NCBI GenBank assembly: GCA_019925795.1
Contig: CM034301.1
Span: forward strand, 47,517,783-47,581,782
Direction: 5' to 3'
Origin: Dendrobium chrysotoxum
Lineage: Eukaryota > Streptophyta > Magnoliopsida > Asparagales > Orchidaceae
DNA: 64,000 nucleotides
In this document: piece after piece, positions 46,010-57,139 of the stretch
Layout: each line of letters starts with the position of its first letter
Numbering within the stretch: position 1 is the first letter of the stretch
Position numbers and translations under genes: made by a program
Notes under the pieces: generated by a model
Seen by the model: only the letters and a program-made list of their open reading frames with translations
Databases searched by the model: none
Told to the model about the DNA's origin: nothing

Positions 46010-47530
46010 TGCATCACCGAAGAGGTTATATGATTATTCTTAAAGCTAGAATGTTTTGTGATGAGATTGATATTATTAATCTGAGTTTTCAATATAATGA
46101 AAATAAGTTACATAAAATTTGGTTCGTGCTTTGAATAGAGAATATCATGCTTATGAGTATTTGTCTTGTTGAGCCACATCATAAAATTTGATTCAGTTGA
46201 AGAATCTAACCATTAATTAAGAAGCTTCAAATTCTCAAGGACTAATCTGACTCTTTGCACATCTGAAGAAGAATATTTGATTTATATAAATAAAAGTATG
46301 CGAGAGGTAACAAAAATTAGGAGAGGTTAAATTTCTTGTTAGAAGTATGAAAATTCTGATCAAAGGAAAAAGTGCAATTTCATTGGAACTTGTTATTGAT
46401 GCATGAAGTGTCATGATAGAAAGCAAGATTGTAGAGTGAAGCTTAAGCAATCAATTTTTGAATCAAATAGAGATCACAAGGGAGATGACATTGGTAGTTG
46501 GGCTCTTTCTTCTCATGTCTCTATTACTAATGTTGCTGTATCTTCAGATATTGATTTTACATATGATTAGATTTTTTATTCTTGATCATCTAATCATGTC
46601 AATAGGCATAAGCAGTGTTTTGATGTTTTTCTTCTTATTCCGGTTCTAGTGTGATTGCCACTACATATGATTTATTTTATCCTATAAAAAATATTATCAA
46701 ATTATCTCTTTTTTCATATATTAGATCATTTTTATTCATTCATGTTGCTTATAATATTTTTGCCACGAAGGAGATTTTGATTTATGTTACTTAAATAATC
46801 GATAAAGGATATGTTTTATTATTTGTCTGATAAAGTAAGGATGTTTGCCAATGCAAATATTTTTAATAAGTTTATCACTGGCAGTAAAGTTCATAAACTG
46901 ATGTCGTGTATGTTGGGAATTCTTATGTTGATAAAGTTGTAAAGCATGTCGTTGTTGATTTGTGGCTTTCTAGATTGACATATGTGAATTCTGAGAAGAT
47001 TAGTCAAATTGAAAGCAAGAATTTGGTTTTTTATGTGCATATATTGAAGTTGAATACTAGAGTTATGTGTAATGGATGCTAGTTCGGCAAGATGCACAAC
47101 TTTCCTTTCAAAGAGAAGGATACCGAATCTACTAAGCCATTACAGTTTGTTCACTTAGATAAGTGTTGAGGAAGCTCAACATTTGTCCCAGTATGTATTA
47201 GACACTTTTATTAATGATATTTCTGGTTGTACGTTTTACTTTTTGAAGCATAAATATGAAGTTTTTAAAAAATTCTATCAATTCAAAACTTCAGCTGAAA
47301 ATTTATTAAAACTTAAAATGTTTTGCTTGAGATTTTATGGTTGTGGAGAATGTAGGTCAAAAGTGTGCTCTTAAATTATTTGTTGGAGTGTGTAATTCTT
47401 AGACAATTTATTTGGATAAGTACTATAGAATAGAACAGTGTGGCTGAAGGAAAGAATTGACTTAACACATATTTGAGATAGCTTAAAGTAGGTTTCATTC
47501 TAAAAATAACAATCATAATTTTTTGGCTGA
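46010..47530 (+). pseudogene. Decayed Ty1/copia gag-integrase fragment
   Basis: A worn zinc knuckle (KCHDRKQDCR, near 46400-46435) is followed by the copia integrase order. First comes LWLSRLTYVNSEKISQIESK (from 'WHxRLGHxxxxKL'). Then come FGKMHNFPFKEKDTEST, KPLQFVHLD, FINDISGCTFYFLKHKYEVF and NSVAEGKN near 47437. All steps are in sense with the kinase but broken by many stops. No LTR, RT or RNase H was found. Confidence 0.65.
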
Positions 47531-47559
47531 TTGCTCATAAACTATTGTTTATTAATAGA

Positions 47560-49260
47560 ACTGTAAGAAGTATTGCTAATATTTCATCTAATTAGAATTT
47601 ATATAGTAAAAGGCCTATATATATATATAATGAGGACATCCACACTTGGAAAGTTTATCGTAGACGTGGCCGTCGATCTACGGCCACGATCGAGTCCTTA
47701 TATTTCTGAATTTATTATGTTATTTGTTTCTTTTATGTTAGCTTATTATTTTACCCTTACTTAAGGGCAGCGTACTTGTAAGCCCAATGTGGGCATTGAG
47801 TCTTTTCCTTTATTTCTTTTGTTGAGGCTATTTATAAGCCACTATTGTATTGTTTGAGAGGATGAATGATTATTACAAAAATTTCCCACTCTTGTGTTGT
47901 GAGTTGAGTCTTGAGAGCTCTTGAGAAGAATCCCTAGGAGAGGGAGAGTGCGCATTACCCACCAATCTAGACGTGTCGGATTCGTGGTCGCTCCGTTGGC
48001 TCTTCCTCCCCTCCTTCTCCAACCCACCACCGGCCCCCTCCTCCTTCCACCACCCCTACGGCAGCCCCACCCCTCCTCCACACCCCACGGCCCAACCCCA
48101 ACCCCACGGCCCAAGACCCCCACTCCCCACCCACGGCCCAACCGCCCCTCTCCCTCCACCGCCGGCCACCCAAGTCCCCTCCTACCTCACCAAGCCGTCG
48201 GCCCCCCTCATCCCTCCCTCTCTAATTTGGTTTCCTAATTTTACTTGATGTATATTTGGAAAATTTTAAACTTGAATTCAATTTGAATTCAACATTTAAT
48301 ACCTTCCTAATTTACTAAATTTATTTTTGGAAGCTTGCCTAAAATAACTCCTATTTGAATTTAATTTGAATAGGATTAATTTATACCTTTCCCAATTACT
48401 CATATCCTAAATTAGGTAACTCCAAATCAATCCCAAATCCCCTCACCCCTCTCTCATTGCCGCCGGCCCCCCCTCCCTTTTCCGCCCCCTCTCTCTCTCC
48501 AATCCCTCTCTCTCTCTCCCCAATTCCACTCTCTCACCTTAAATCCTACCTTTTGAAAATTAAACCTAATTTCCTTACCTACCTCCCTCCAAATTCAAAA
48601 TCTGAAAACAACTTCAGATTTTGGGCACCAAACCCTAACCCTAACCCTACCTCTCCAAAATCTGAGCCAACTTCCCCCATCACCTCCACCTTGGCCGGCC
48701 CCTTCCCCAACCCCTTTCCCGCTTGATTCTCCAAGGAAACCTTCAATCTTTGGGAAAGAAACGTCGAGGACAGCAAGGTATCTTCGGCTCCAACTTCTCT
48801 TTGCTTCACCAACATGCATGGACGTCCCCGAATGGGACTATGGTTTGATCCTTGACGAACACGACAACATCGACATCCTCCGTTCCCCATTCTTCGACGT
48901 CGGATTCGACTTCGACAACACCGTCGAAGAATACTTCGAACGGATCCACATCACTTTGGTGGATACGATCGACGATCAAAGGAAGAAAGGACGGTGGACC
49001 ATTTTTGGCCGAACCACGACCGCTTCTCCTCCGGCTACTTCCACCGTCAAAGACTACGTCACTCAAGTACTACGATTCTTCACCCATACCATCGGCATTC
49101 AAGTGGATACCATCCGGCGATGATTTCGTTCTGATTAAGGTGAACTTTACCCTCTTCAATTACTTCGTCTTTCTCCTAACCCTGTAGGTGGTGACGGATT
49201 CATTCAAGATCAAATCCGCTTAATCTGCTTAAGAGCTTAGTAAACGTAGGGTTATTTTGA
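47560..49260 (+). repeat. Unclassified LTR-like region with a C-rich island
   Basis: A perfect 9-bp inverted repeat CGTGGCCGT/ACGGCCACG (47665-47673, 47680-47688) opens the region. TATTTATAAG near 47830 and 'attgtattgtttgaga' resemble an LTR promoter. Then come strongly C-rich stretches (48000-48190, 48430-48730). Next is a region of repeated TTCGAC words (48820-49120) with an open frame of 101 codons (MDVPEWDYGLILDEHDNIDI...) that I do not recognise. It may be the LTR and leader of the neighbouring copia relic or of a non-autonomous element. No gene function can be assigned. Confidence 0.4.
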
Positions 49261-51547
49261 GTGATCCTTTATGCTGCTTATCTTATTGTTAATTGTGGGA
49301 TTATGACTGAACATCTTCTATGGTAGCTTTACTTTGATTTTCTAATCTATTTTGTTTGTGCAAGTATTTTATATGTGGTTTGGCCTAAACGCAAGCATCC
49401 CTCCTTCATTTTATTTCTTCGTTCCTATGGCTAGTAATTTAATCATGTCTTGCTCTTTTAATAAATTGTGCAAATCCTAATTTTCAATCAAAGCATCCTA
49501 GTCCTGCATCAATATATATATCTTCAACAATCTGGTGTATTATTCTTTGTGAATAATCATGATGGCTTTTCTTAAAAGCGCGATAGGAAGTCTATCAAGT
49601 GTATTTCACTTGACTATAAGAATCCAAAAAAGATTATATTGATTCTGCTATAATAAGGCTCTATATCTCTAGAACTTTATTTGATGAGAGCATTTCTCAT
49701 TGGATTCTTGTAGGATCTTCATCCATGGTTCAAGATGGCATTATAGTCCTTTCTCTCAAGGTAATTCAAGGTTCTTTACATCTCTTTCATCTTTCCTTTC
49801 TCGAAAATCCATGGGCGATTTGTATTCATATCCCAAAATTTAAATGGAAACAAGTTATTGATGATAGTGGTGTGGGATCATTTGATCAGGAACCCTCAAT
49901 TCATGTACAGAGTAAAAGAAAGAAGAAGCATGTTAATAGGTATGATGATACAAGAGAGATACTAGAAAGAGGCTTAAGCAACTCTATTTATTTAATCAAT
50001 TAATCAACTTTCCCTTAATATAAGATCAAAACCTTTTATATAGACTTATGGTGTGCAACACTTTCCTAATAATAAATTAAATATTAAAGAAATGAATCAT
50101 GCATTATTATTACGTAGATAATAAATATTTAAATCATTTAAAGCATGTCAACCTTTGAAACATTTAAAATATATCAAATTTATATGGACGCATTTTACAG
50201 CGAAAAAATAATATGGAAGAGACTATTGATGATAATATTTATCATGCATTGGTCACCTAGGATGAAAGAAACTCTTTCTGGAAGAGTTGGAAGGTGACCT
50301 TTGTGGTGGTGGGAGGTGGGAACTGATGACTTCCACCACGTCAAGGTGACCGCTTATGTACAACTCTAAAAGCATGATCAGAAACATCCATGCATTGTGG
50401 TCTGGTGATCATGGAGGTGGTCAGTAAGCATCATGAAGACTAGTGGGACTGCCAGTGATGGACAATCTATGGAGAATCTAGAGGATTTGGAGTTAGATGT
50501 TGACAAAAATTATGAATTAGATTAGCTAAAATCTCATATAAAGTTGACTTGTTGTTGGACGGAGAAGACGATGGGGAGATAGTGAGGCTGGTGGAATTGA
50601 GATTGTAGTAGTTTGACGGACAAGTAACTTGAAATTTTGTATTTGCTAAGGCATTGATCTAATTTAGCATTGGGTAGCATGTAATTCTGTCTTATTGCCA
50701 AGTTAGAAAAATTCAACCTTTTGTTCTAAAGTCATGGAATCCCCATCCCCCATCTAAAAGATTCCATTACTTATCATGAATTTAGAAGATCTATCTGCAT
50801 CAATAATATATCAGGAAGATAAAGTTTGTCCTGTTTTGCAAGTCCCTAAGGTAACTCATCATAAATAATCCTATCAGATAACTTGTTCTCACCCTTGTAA
50901 GTTTATTTAGTAGTATTCATTTCATAATACATTAAAGTACCAAAGTTTCCCTAACATCCAATAACAACTTTGTTTTAATCACTTTGAGCACAAATGCTTT
51001 TGAATAACTCAATACCATAAGGCTTCAACTTTAAGACAATCAGTAAACACTTTCTACAAGCTTCCTTGTGGAAGCCATAAGATTTTTTTTTTTCGTTAAT
51101 TTTGAGATGATTTAATAGATATGAAGGAAGTCTTGCTTAAATATTTGCACTCTCCTCTACAACAAGTTTCTTGTCAATCTCCTTCGAGGAGAAAACTATC
51201 TGAATGCTTGGTGTTATTTTCTTGAAGAAATGATGGTACATATTCGAAATAAAATCATAACATTCAATATCTAACTTTAAAATATGGGATCAAATCTTGG
51301 AAACTATCTCAATTATATAACTTTCTAGAAATGAAGTTCTTGACATCTCATCCAAATTCATTCTGCCCCCAACAATCAATCCAAATATCTCCATTAGATC
51401 ATCATCATACGGAGCATATGGGCCTGCTATTATTGTAATTTCACTAAAACGAGGCTACAACTTCCAACCAGAGATAAATGCCTGAGAAGATCCCTAATAA
51501 TTAAGGCCTTACTAGAAGTTGAAGAAGCTGTTTCACATCGAAGGAAG
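49261..51547 (+). other. Kinase intron 2, middle part
   Basis: AT-rich with scattered short chance frames (for example 49725-50003). No domain, terminal repeat or tail was identified. Confidence 0.45.
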
Positions 51548-51598
51548 GAGCTGTCCATGGGCGGATCCCCGGTCAAGTGAGGGTGGGCATTGCCTACC

Positions 51599-51645
51599 AC
51601 CACCAACAACAACATCATCAAGCCTTTGTCCCACTACGTGGGGTC
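51599..51645 (-). mobile_element. 47-bp RTE LINE 3' tail with 13-bp target duplication
   Basis: Reversed, it reads GACCCCACGTAGTGGGACAA followed by AGGCTTGATGATGTTGTTG, i.e. the last bases of the RTE LINEs at 54735 and 57140. It is flanked by GGCATTGCCTACC on both sides (51586-51598, 51646-51658). It therefore looks like a genuine, extremely 5'-truncated insertion into the hAT element. Confidence 0.82.
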
Positions 51646-52779
51646 GGCATTGCCTACCCTAAAAAAAAAAAAAATTAATATAGTAGAGGGGGCATTTTGG
51701 AAATTTTGCCCCCCCTCAAAAATTCTTTTTGCCCTAAATTTATCAATCGTGAGCCAGCTTGCCCATCCCGCCTTCCGAATCATCACTTCGCTGTTCCGCT
51801 TGTTCGCAGCCGCCTTCGCATTCGTGAAGAGTTCTCCGCATTCCTAGTTCTCATCCGCCTTCGCCTTCGTGAAGAGGTTGCCGCAGCCCTCTCGTTCGCA
51901 GTCGCAGCCCGCAACCTTCATCTTTGAGAATCTCGTCTTTCTAGTCTCCTTTGTGAATCTCGTCTTCCCAGTTCGCAACCGCCTTCCGCATTCAACGTTA
52001 TTGAAGGTAACTTTTATCTATTTTGGCGCCTCCCTGCTACTCCACTTGCTCTATTTCTTGCTTCTCTTTTTTCCTTATCTGCATATTGAAAAATTTCGGT
52101 TTACAGTAGGTGTTTTTTGGTTGTGGAGCTTGTGGTTAAACTGATATTCTTATATTTGACAGGTTCTTATAAATTATTGTTAATTTTTAACTTGATAGCT
52201 AGCAATTTTTATCATATTGTGAACTATGTTTTCGGTTTACAGTAGGTGTTTGGTTACAAGTAGGATTTGGTTAATGGCATGCGTCAGTTAAATCCTACTT
52301 AAGTTAAATCAGAATTTGGTAATTTCAACCAAATGAGCATCAATTTCTAAGAACAACATCTTCCAACTGCCCAAGCCCTTAGAAATTTCATTTACAACTT
52401 TTACAGTTCCTATTTCTTTTTTCTTGGTGATGAACTTATGTTTGATTGGTTGGTTCAATCTAGTTTGGTTGGTTCAATCTAGTTTTAAGTGCTTCAACCT
52501 CAACTTGTTAATGATTTATATGTATGATAGATGATTTATGTTATATTGGAAATTTCAAATTATTTTTTAGACGTTCTCAGTTGTTTGGTAAGAGATGATT
52601 GTGATATCAGGAAATATTAGAAGGCAAATTCTTGTATTGGTTATAATAATATTAGGTTGGTGACCCCAGTTTTGAGTTAAAGGAGAGTCAGAATGAAGAA
52701 AAAATAGCTTATGTGAGACGGTCTCCTAGATCTTTTGACTTATTTTTAGTAGGAAGAGCATAATAAAAGTAGTGGAGAG

Positions 52780-53805
52780 TTAAGTAGTGGTCGAGGTTTG
52801 AACCAAGAAACCAATTTGCATCGTGCTGGTGACACCCTTTGGAGTTCGCATTTTCAAATATTAATCAGTCTAACAAAAATGTATGCTTCTATACTTGAAG
52901 TGCTTGAAATTGTCAAGGAAGAGGGGATACATGATCAATAATCAGTTGAAGCTAGTGTTTTAATAAATGCCATGGAATCTTTTGACTTTGTCTTGGTGCT
53001 GCATTTAATTATTGATATTTTAGGGATTACTAATGAATTATCACAAGCATTACAAAGAAATAATCAAGATATTATAAATGCAATGAAATTGGTACAAGTG
53101 TCCAAGCAACGATTGCAGATGATGAGAGAAAATGGATGGGTGCCTTTACTTAAAGAAGTGTCACATTTTTATAATATTTTTGAAATTAAAGTTTCAAATA
53201 TGAATTCTAAATTCAATGCTCGTGGACAGTCAGTACAAAAATGTGCAGAAATAACAAATTTTCATCATTATCGAGTTGATTTATTCTACGCTGTTATTGA
53301 TATGCAACTTCAGGAACTGAATAACCGATTTTCTAAAACTAGTACTGAATTACTTCTTTGTGTGACATGTCTAAATCCGATTAATATGTTCTCTGCTTAT
53401 GAAAAGGATAAGTTAATTCGTCTTGCAGAGTTATATCCAACAGATTTCTCTATGGTTGATCTTATGTTTCTTGAACATTAGCTATCTATTTATATTATTG
53501 ATATGCGTATTAGCGATGAGTTTACATCTCTGACTAGCATTGCTGCTCTTGCAAAATAGATTGTAAAAGCCAAAAAAAATATTGTGTATCCTCTGGTTTA
53601 TAGACTTATTGTTTTGGCACTGACTTTACTAGTTGCTATTGCTACGGTGGAGAGAGCATTTTTTACAATGAAGATTATTAAGCATCGGCTGCGTAGGAAA
53701 ATAGGTGATGCCTGGCTCAATGACTGTCTAGTGTCATATATTGAGAAAGAAGTATTTGATTCTGTTCCGAATGAAGTCATTATGCAACATTATCAGAAAA
53801 TGTAA
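52780..53805 (+). pseudogene. hAT transposase, C-terminal half (DUF4371-to-dimerisation type), broken
   Basis: It begins with LHRAGDTLWSSHF, part of the catalytic-fold region. SFDFVLVLHLIIDILGITNE, QRNNQDIINAMKLV and HHYRVDLFYAVIDMQLQELN follow, and the protein ends with the hAT dimerisation motif YPLVYRLIVLALTLLVAIAT, ERAFFTMK. The family is the TTF-zinc-finger or ZMYM1-like hAT proteins of plants. The N-terminal zinc finger and first half of the catalytic domain are missing, and stops lie near 52939, 53479 and 53558. The two longest frames are 52972-53481 and 53584-53805. Confidence 0.8.
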
Positions 53806-53980
53806 AGTAGAATGCAAAGTTTGTAATTTTCTTTTTTTTTTTTTATAAATTATAATGAAATACAAGGCTTTGCTTTGAATTTTGCTAATGAAATATATAT
53901 ATAATTTTTGATATTTATTTTTTTATATTATGAGTTTGCCCACCCTAAAAAAAAGGGTTGGATTCGCCACTGGAGCTGTC

Positions 53981-54722
53981 AGCTTGGTCCTAACTTCCTC
54001 GATATGATGATTGACCATTGCATGCTATTAAAATCATGATGCACCACAACCTTGCACTATCAAATACCAAGGAAAAAAAAAACTATAAACGAAGGTCTAG
54101 ACAGAAAGAAATTCCATGTAGTGGGGAGAACAAAGATTGAAATTGTCTCTTGCATTTTTTCAATTTTCTGTGTTTCTTATTAAGAAAAATGATCATATAT
54201 ATTAATTACATATAAGAAATATTTAAAACATTCAAAACACACCCCTTATTCAATATTTAAAATATGTAAAAACTAAGTAGACTAATGCTAAAAAATAAAA
54301 ATGGAAGAGAAACTTGACGACCATATTATATTTGTTGGGCATCATATGGTGATTGAGATTACTCTTCCATTGTCTCTACTGTTTATAAGATTGAATCTAC
54401 TTCCTTAAATGAGGTCTGAGGTCAAAGGTATTTTTGTTTGGCAAGATGCCAAGAGAAAGAAGATTTTGAACTTTTTTCTCGTTCTCAATGATGTTTCTTC
54501 TATTTAATTTAAGTGATTGTATTAGGTGAAGCGGTAGAGTAGTGAATCTTCTCTTGATTTACGATGAGAACCAATTTACAGAAGTTTGGTGGTGGGTTGT
54601 GTCAATGGTACAAGAAGAAGACTTGATGATCTATATTGGTTTAACATTAATGGGGAATATTGAGATGTAATGCCTCAATACATTCATCACTGATTATTCT
54701 TTGGAAAACAATTATTTCCCTC
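53981..54722 (+). other. Kinase intron 2 sequence between hAT and LINE
   Basis: AT-rich intron DNA that resumes after the GAGCTGTC duplication. No feature is seen. Confidence 0.5.
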
Positions 54723-54734
54723 TTAAATAAGAGT

Positions 54735-56376
54735 ACTTTTTTTAGAAGATGTTATTCAACAAAGGTGGATGAGATATTTTGCTAAACTTTTTAGTGAAGA
54801 ATGTGAAAATAAAATTGAATGTAGTGACCTTAGCACCCTAAATGAAAATAAAGATTTCTGTTTTTATCGGCGTATTAGTAAAACCTAAGTTAGAGAGGCT
54901 TTAAAGAAAATGAAGGGTGGAAAAGTTGTTGGACCTGATGATATTCCAATAGAGGTGTGGAAATGCTTAGGAGATGAATGAATTTCTTGGCTTACTAAAC
55001 TTTGTAATACTGTTTTGAAAACTAAAAAGATGCCAGATGAGTGGAGAATGAGTGTGTTAATCCCTATTTTTAAGAATAAAAGTGATGCACAAGATTGTGC
55101 GAATTATAGAGGAATTAAGTTAATGTGTCATACTTTAAAACTATGGGAACGAGTTATGGAGCATAGGTTGTGGCGTGATACTAATGTTTCTCAAAATCAA
55201 TTTGGATTCATGCTGGGTAGGTCTACTATGGATGCCATACATTTATTAAGAGGTTTGATGGAGAAATATAGAGAGAATAAGGAGGATTTACATATGATAT
55301 TTATTGATTTAGAAAAAGCATATGATAAAGCACCAAGAGAAGTGCTATGGAGAGTTCTTGAAAAGAAAGGAGTTAATAACGCTTATATTCAAATCATTAA
55401 AGATATGTATGCAGGAGCTATTACTTGTGTTCAAACACAAGGTTGTTTGACCAAGTATTTCCCTATTTTGGTTGGATTACATCAAGGATCAGCCTTAAGC
55501 CCATATCTTTTTGCTTTAGTCATAGATGTTCTCACTAGACATTTGCAAGAGGATGTACCTTGGTGTATGCTTTTTGCTGATGATATTCTTTTTGTTGATA
55601 AGACTAGAGAGGGAGTTGAAGGTAAACTAGAATTGTGGAAGTCAACCTTAGAGTCTAAAGGTTTTCGCTTGAGTAGATCTAAAATGGAATATATGGAGTG
55701 TAATTTTAGTAATAATAAACCTAGTGAGGGGATTGTGACTTTGGGCGATCAAGTCATTAATAAGACTACACGTTTTAGATATCTTGGATCTATTGTTCAT
55801 AGTGATGGTGAAATAGATGGGGATATTATCAGCAGAATCCAAGTTGGATGGTTGAAGTGGAGGAATGCATCGGGCTTATTGTGTGATAGAAAAGTACCCC
55901 TCAAACTTAAGGGAAAATTCTATAAGATGGTGGTGAGACCTGCAATGCTTTATGGTGCCGAATGTTGGTCATTAAAAGAGAAACATAATTCTAAGTTAGG
56001 TGTTGCAGAGATGAGGATGCTCAAGTGGATGAGTGGCTTTGCCCTTAGAGATAGGATACGAAATGAGCATATTCGTGAAAAGGTTGGAGTAGCTCCAGTG
56101 GAAGAAAAGATTAGAGAGAGTCGCCTTAGATGGTTTCACATAAAACGGCGACCTCCTGATGACCCGGTTAGGAAAGTAGAGTTCTTAGATTTTATTTATG
56201 TTAAGAAAGGTAGAGGTAGACCTAAAAAGACTTGGTTAGAAAATATTAGAAATGATCTTTCTTTATTAGATTTAAACGAGAATTTGATTTTTAGTAGGAC
56301 ACAATGGAAAAAAAAGATTCATGTAGCCGACCCCACGTAGTGGGATAAAGGCTTGATGTTGTTGTTGTTGTTGTTG
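54735..56376 (+). mobile_element. RTE-type LINE copy 1, 5'-truncated
   Basis: TTAAATAAGAGT flanks both ends (54723-54734, 56377-56388). The 3' end is GTAGTGGGATAAAGGCTTGA followed by (TGT)n, the short-repeat tail typical of RTE rather than poly(A). It carries the C-terminal half of the RTE polyprotein. It starts further 3' than copy 2, so the 5' truncation differs. Confidence 0.88.
55015..56340 (+). pseudogene. RTE reverse transcriptase, 441-codon open C-terminal part
   Basis: The frame contains MPDEWRMSVLIPIFKNK, NYRGIKLMCHTLKLWERVM, QFGFMLGRSTMDAIH, MIFIDLEKAYDKAPRE, GLHQGSALSPYLFALV and the catalytic LFADDILF, then the RTE C-terminal region (MLYGAECW, RMLKWMSGF, GRGRPKKTW). All RT motifs from the fingers to the thumb are intact. 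Upstream coding continues to 54740 but carries stops near 54887 and 54979, and the apurinic endonuclease domain is absent. This is the best-preserved mobile-element ORF in the window, yet not autonomous. Confidence 0.85.
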
Positions 56377-56564
56377 TTAAATAAGAGTGTTTTTATTGGT
56401 TGAAATTCTTTCAAATTGGTGAGTTCTTGCTTGGTTTCCGTACAGAAATTTTCATGTGACTTTGATGCAAATTAGCTGTGAACTACTCTTGCTCCATGTT
56501 CTGAGAAAATAAAGTCTTATGCCAAGTCTTCCTGTATAGGCGTGGAGTTATTATTCCTTGTCTC

Positions 56565-57028
56565 CTTGATATTATTATTTACATGCCCAAGGCATCTTAG
56601 TGTCTTGGGGCCATATCCCTCCGCTGATTATTTGTACTTAGTGTTTTGTTATTTGATTTTGGGAATCTGAATTGCTTGATCTCTGACATTTAGTTGGTCC
56701 ATTTTGAATATCTCGGATAACCGTATTATTTTGAAAAATCGGTTTGAAGACTATGTGTTCTGTATTCTACGTCACAAGCATGCAAAATGTACCCGCGAAT
56801 TGCATTCTATCTTGTTATTACTTCATTTTTGAATTGTTTGTCTTTAGATTTCTAGATACTCCATCACATAATATTATATTAGATCTGTACATTCAATCAC
56901 TTGCATGTTTGTCTGACATCTCCTCACTTGTAACGGAGATCATTTTACTTGTTTTTTAAACAGTTCATAGGTGCTACATTGGGTGATGCCCACTTGAACA
57001 TGCAAACTGAAAATGGCCAGATTTGAAT
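56565..57028 (+). repeat. Duplicated intron 2 end plus start of exon 3
   Basis: This 464-bp block matches 57029-57139 joined to 58957-59287. Landmarks in both are GGCATCTTAGTGTCTTGGG (with changes), CTCCACTGATTATTTGTACT, GAATATCTCGGATAACCGT, ACTCCATCACATAATAT and TTTTTAAACAG followed by exon 3 sequence. It is a tandem duplication within the gene, made before the LINE at 57140 split the downstream copy. Confidence 0.85.
56964..57026 (+). pseudogene. Decoy copy of kinase exon 3 (20 codons then stop)
   Basis: Behind an intact pyrimidine tract and CAG acceptor, the frame reads FIGATLGDAHLNMQTENGQI and then TGA (57024-57026), where the true exon 3 has EADLNIQTENGQIG. No donor like that of exon 3 follows. 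If used by the splicing machinery in place of the true exon, it would end the kinase at residue 147, before the hinge and catalytic loop. Confidence 0.85.
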
Positions 57029-57139
57029 TCCTTGAATTTACTATTTAAGTGTCCAAGACATCTTAGTGTCTTGGGTTCGTATCCCTCCACTGATTATTTG
57101 TACTTAGTATTTTATTTATTTGATTTTGGGAACCTGAAT

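Larger units (their letters stand above)
51556..53972 (+). mobile_element. hAT transposon, 2.4 kb, perfect 8-bp target duplication
   Basis: The left end is CATGGGCGGATCC and the right end GGATTCGCCACTG, an imperfect inverted repeat of the CAGTGGCGGATCC family. GAGCTGTC flanks both sides exactly (51548-51555, 53973-53980). A purine/pyrimidine-rich leader (51750-52010) with a possible AAG|GTAACT splice donor precedes a non-coding middle. A transposase C-terminal half follows. An RTE LINE tail is inserted near the left end. Confidence 0.88.

Noticed and set aside
47842..48248. Gly/Arg-rich and Pro-rich frames on both strands of the C-rich island
   Set aside because: They are explained by base composition alone; several overlapping frames are open at once and none has a recognisable domain.
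48579..49066. Minus-strand frames of 74-103 codons
   Set aside because: Shadows of the C-rich and TTCGAC-rich plus strand; no start context or domain.
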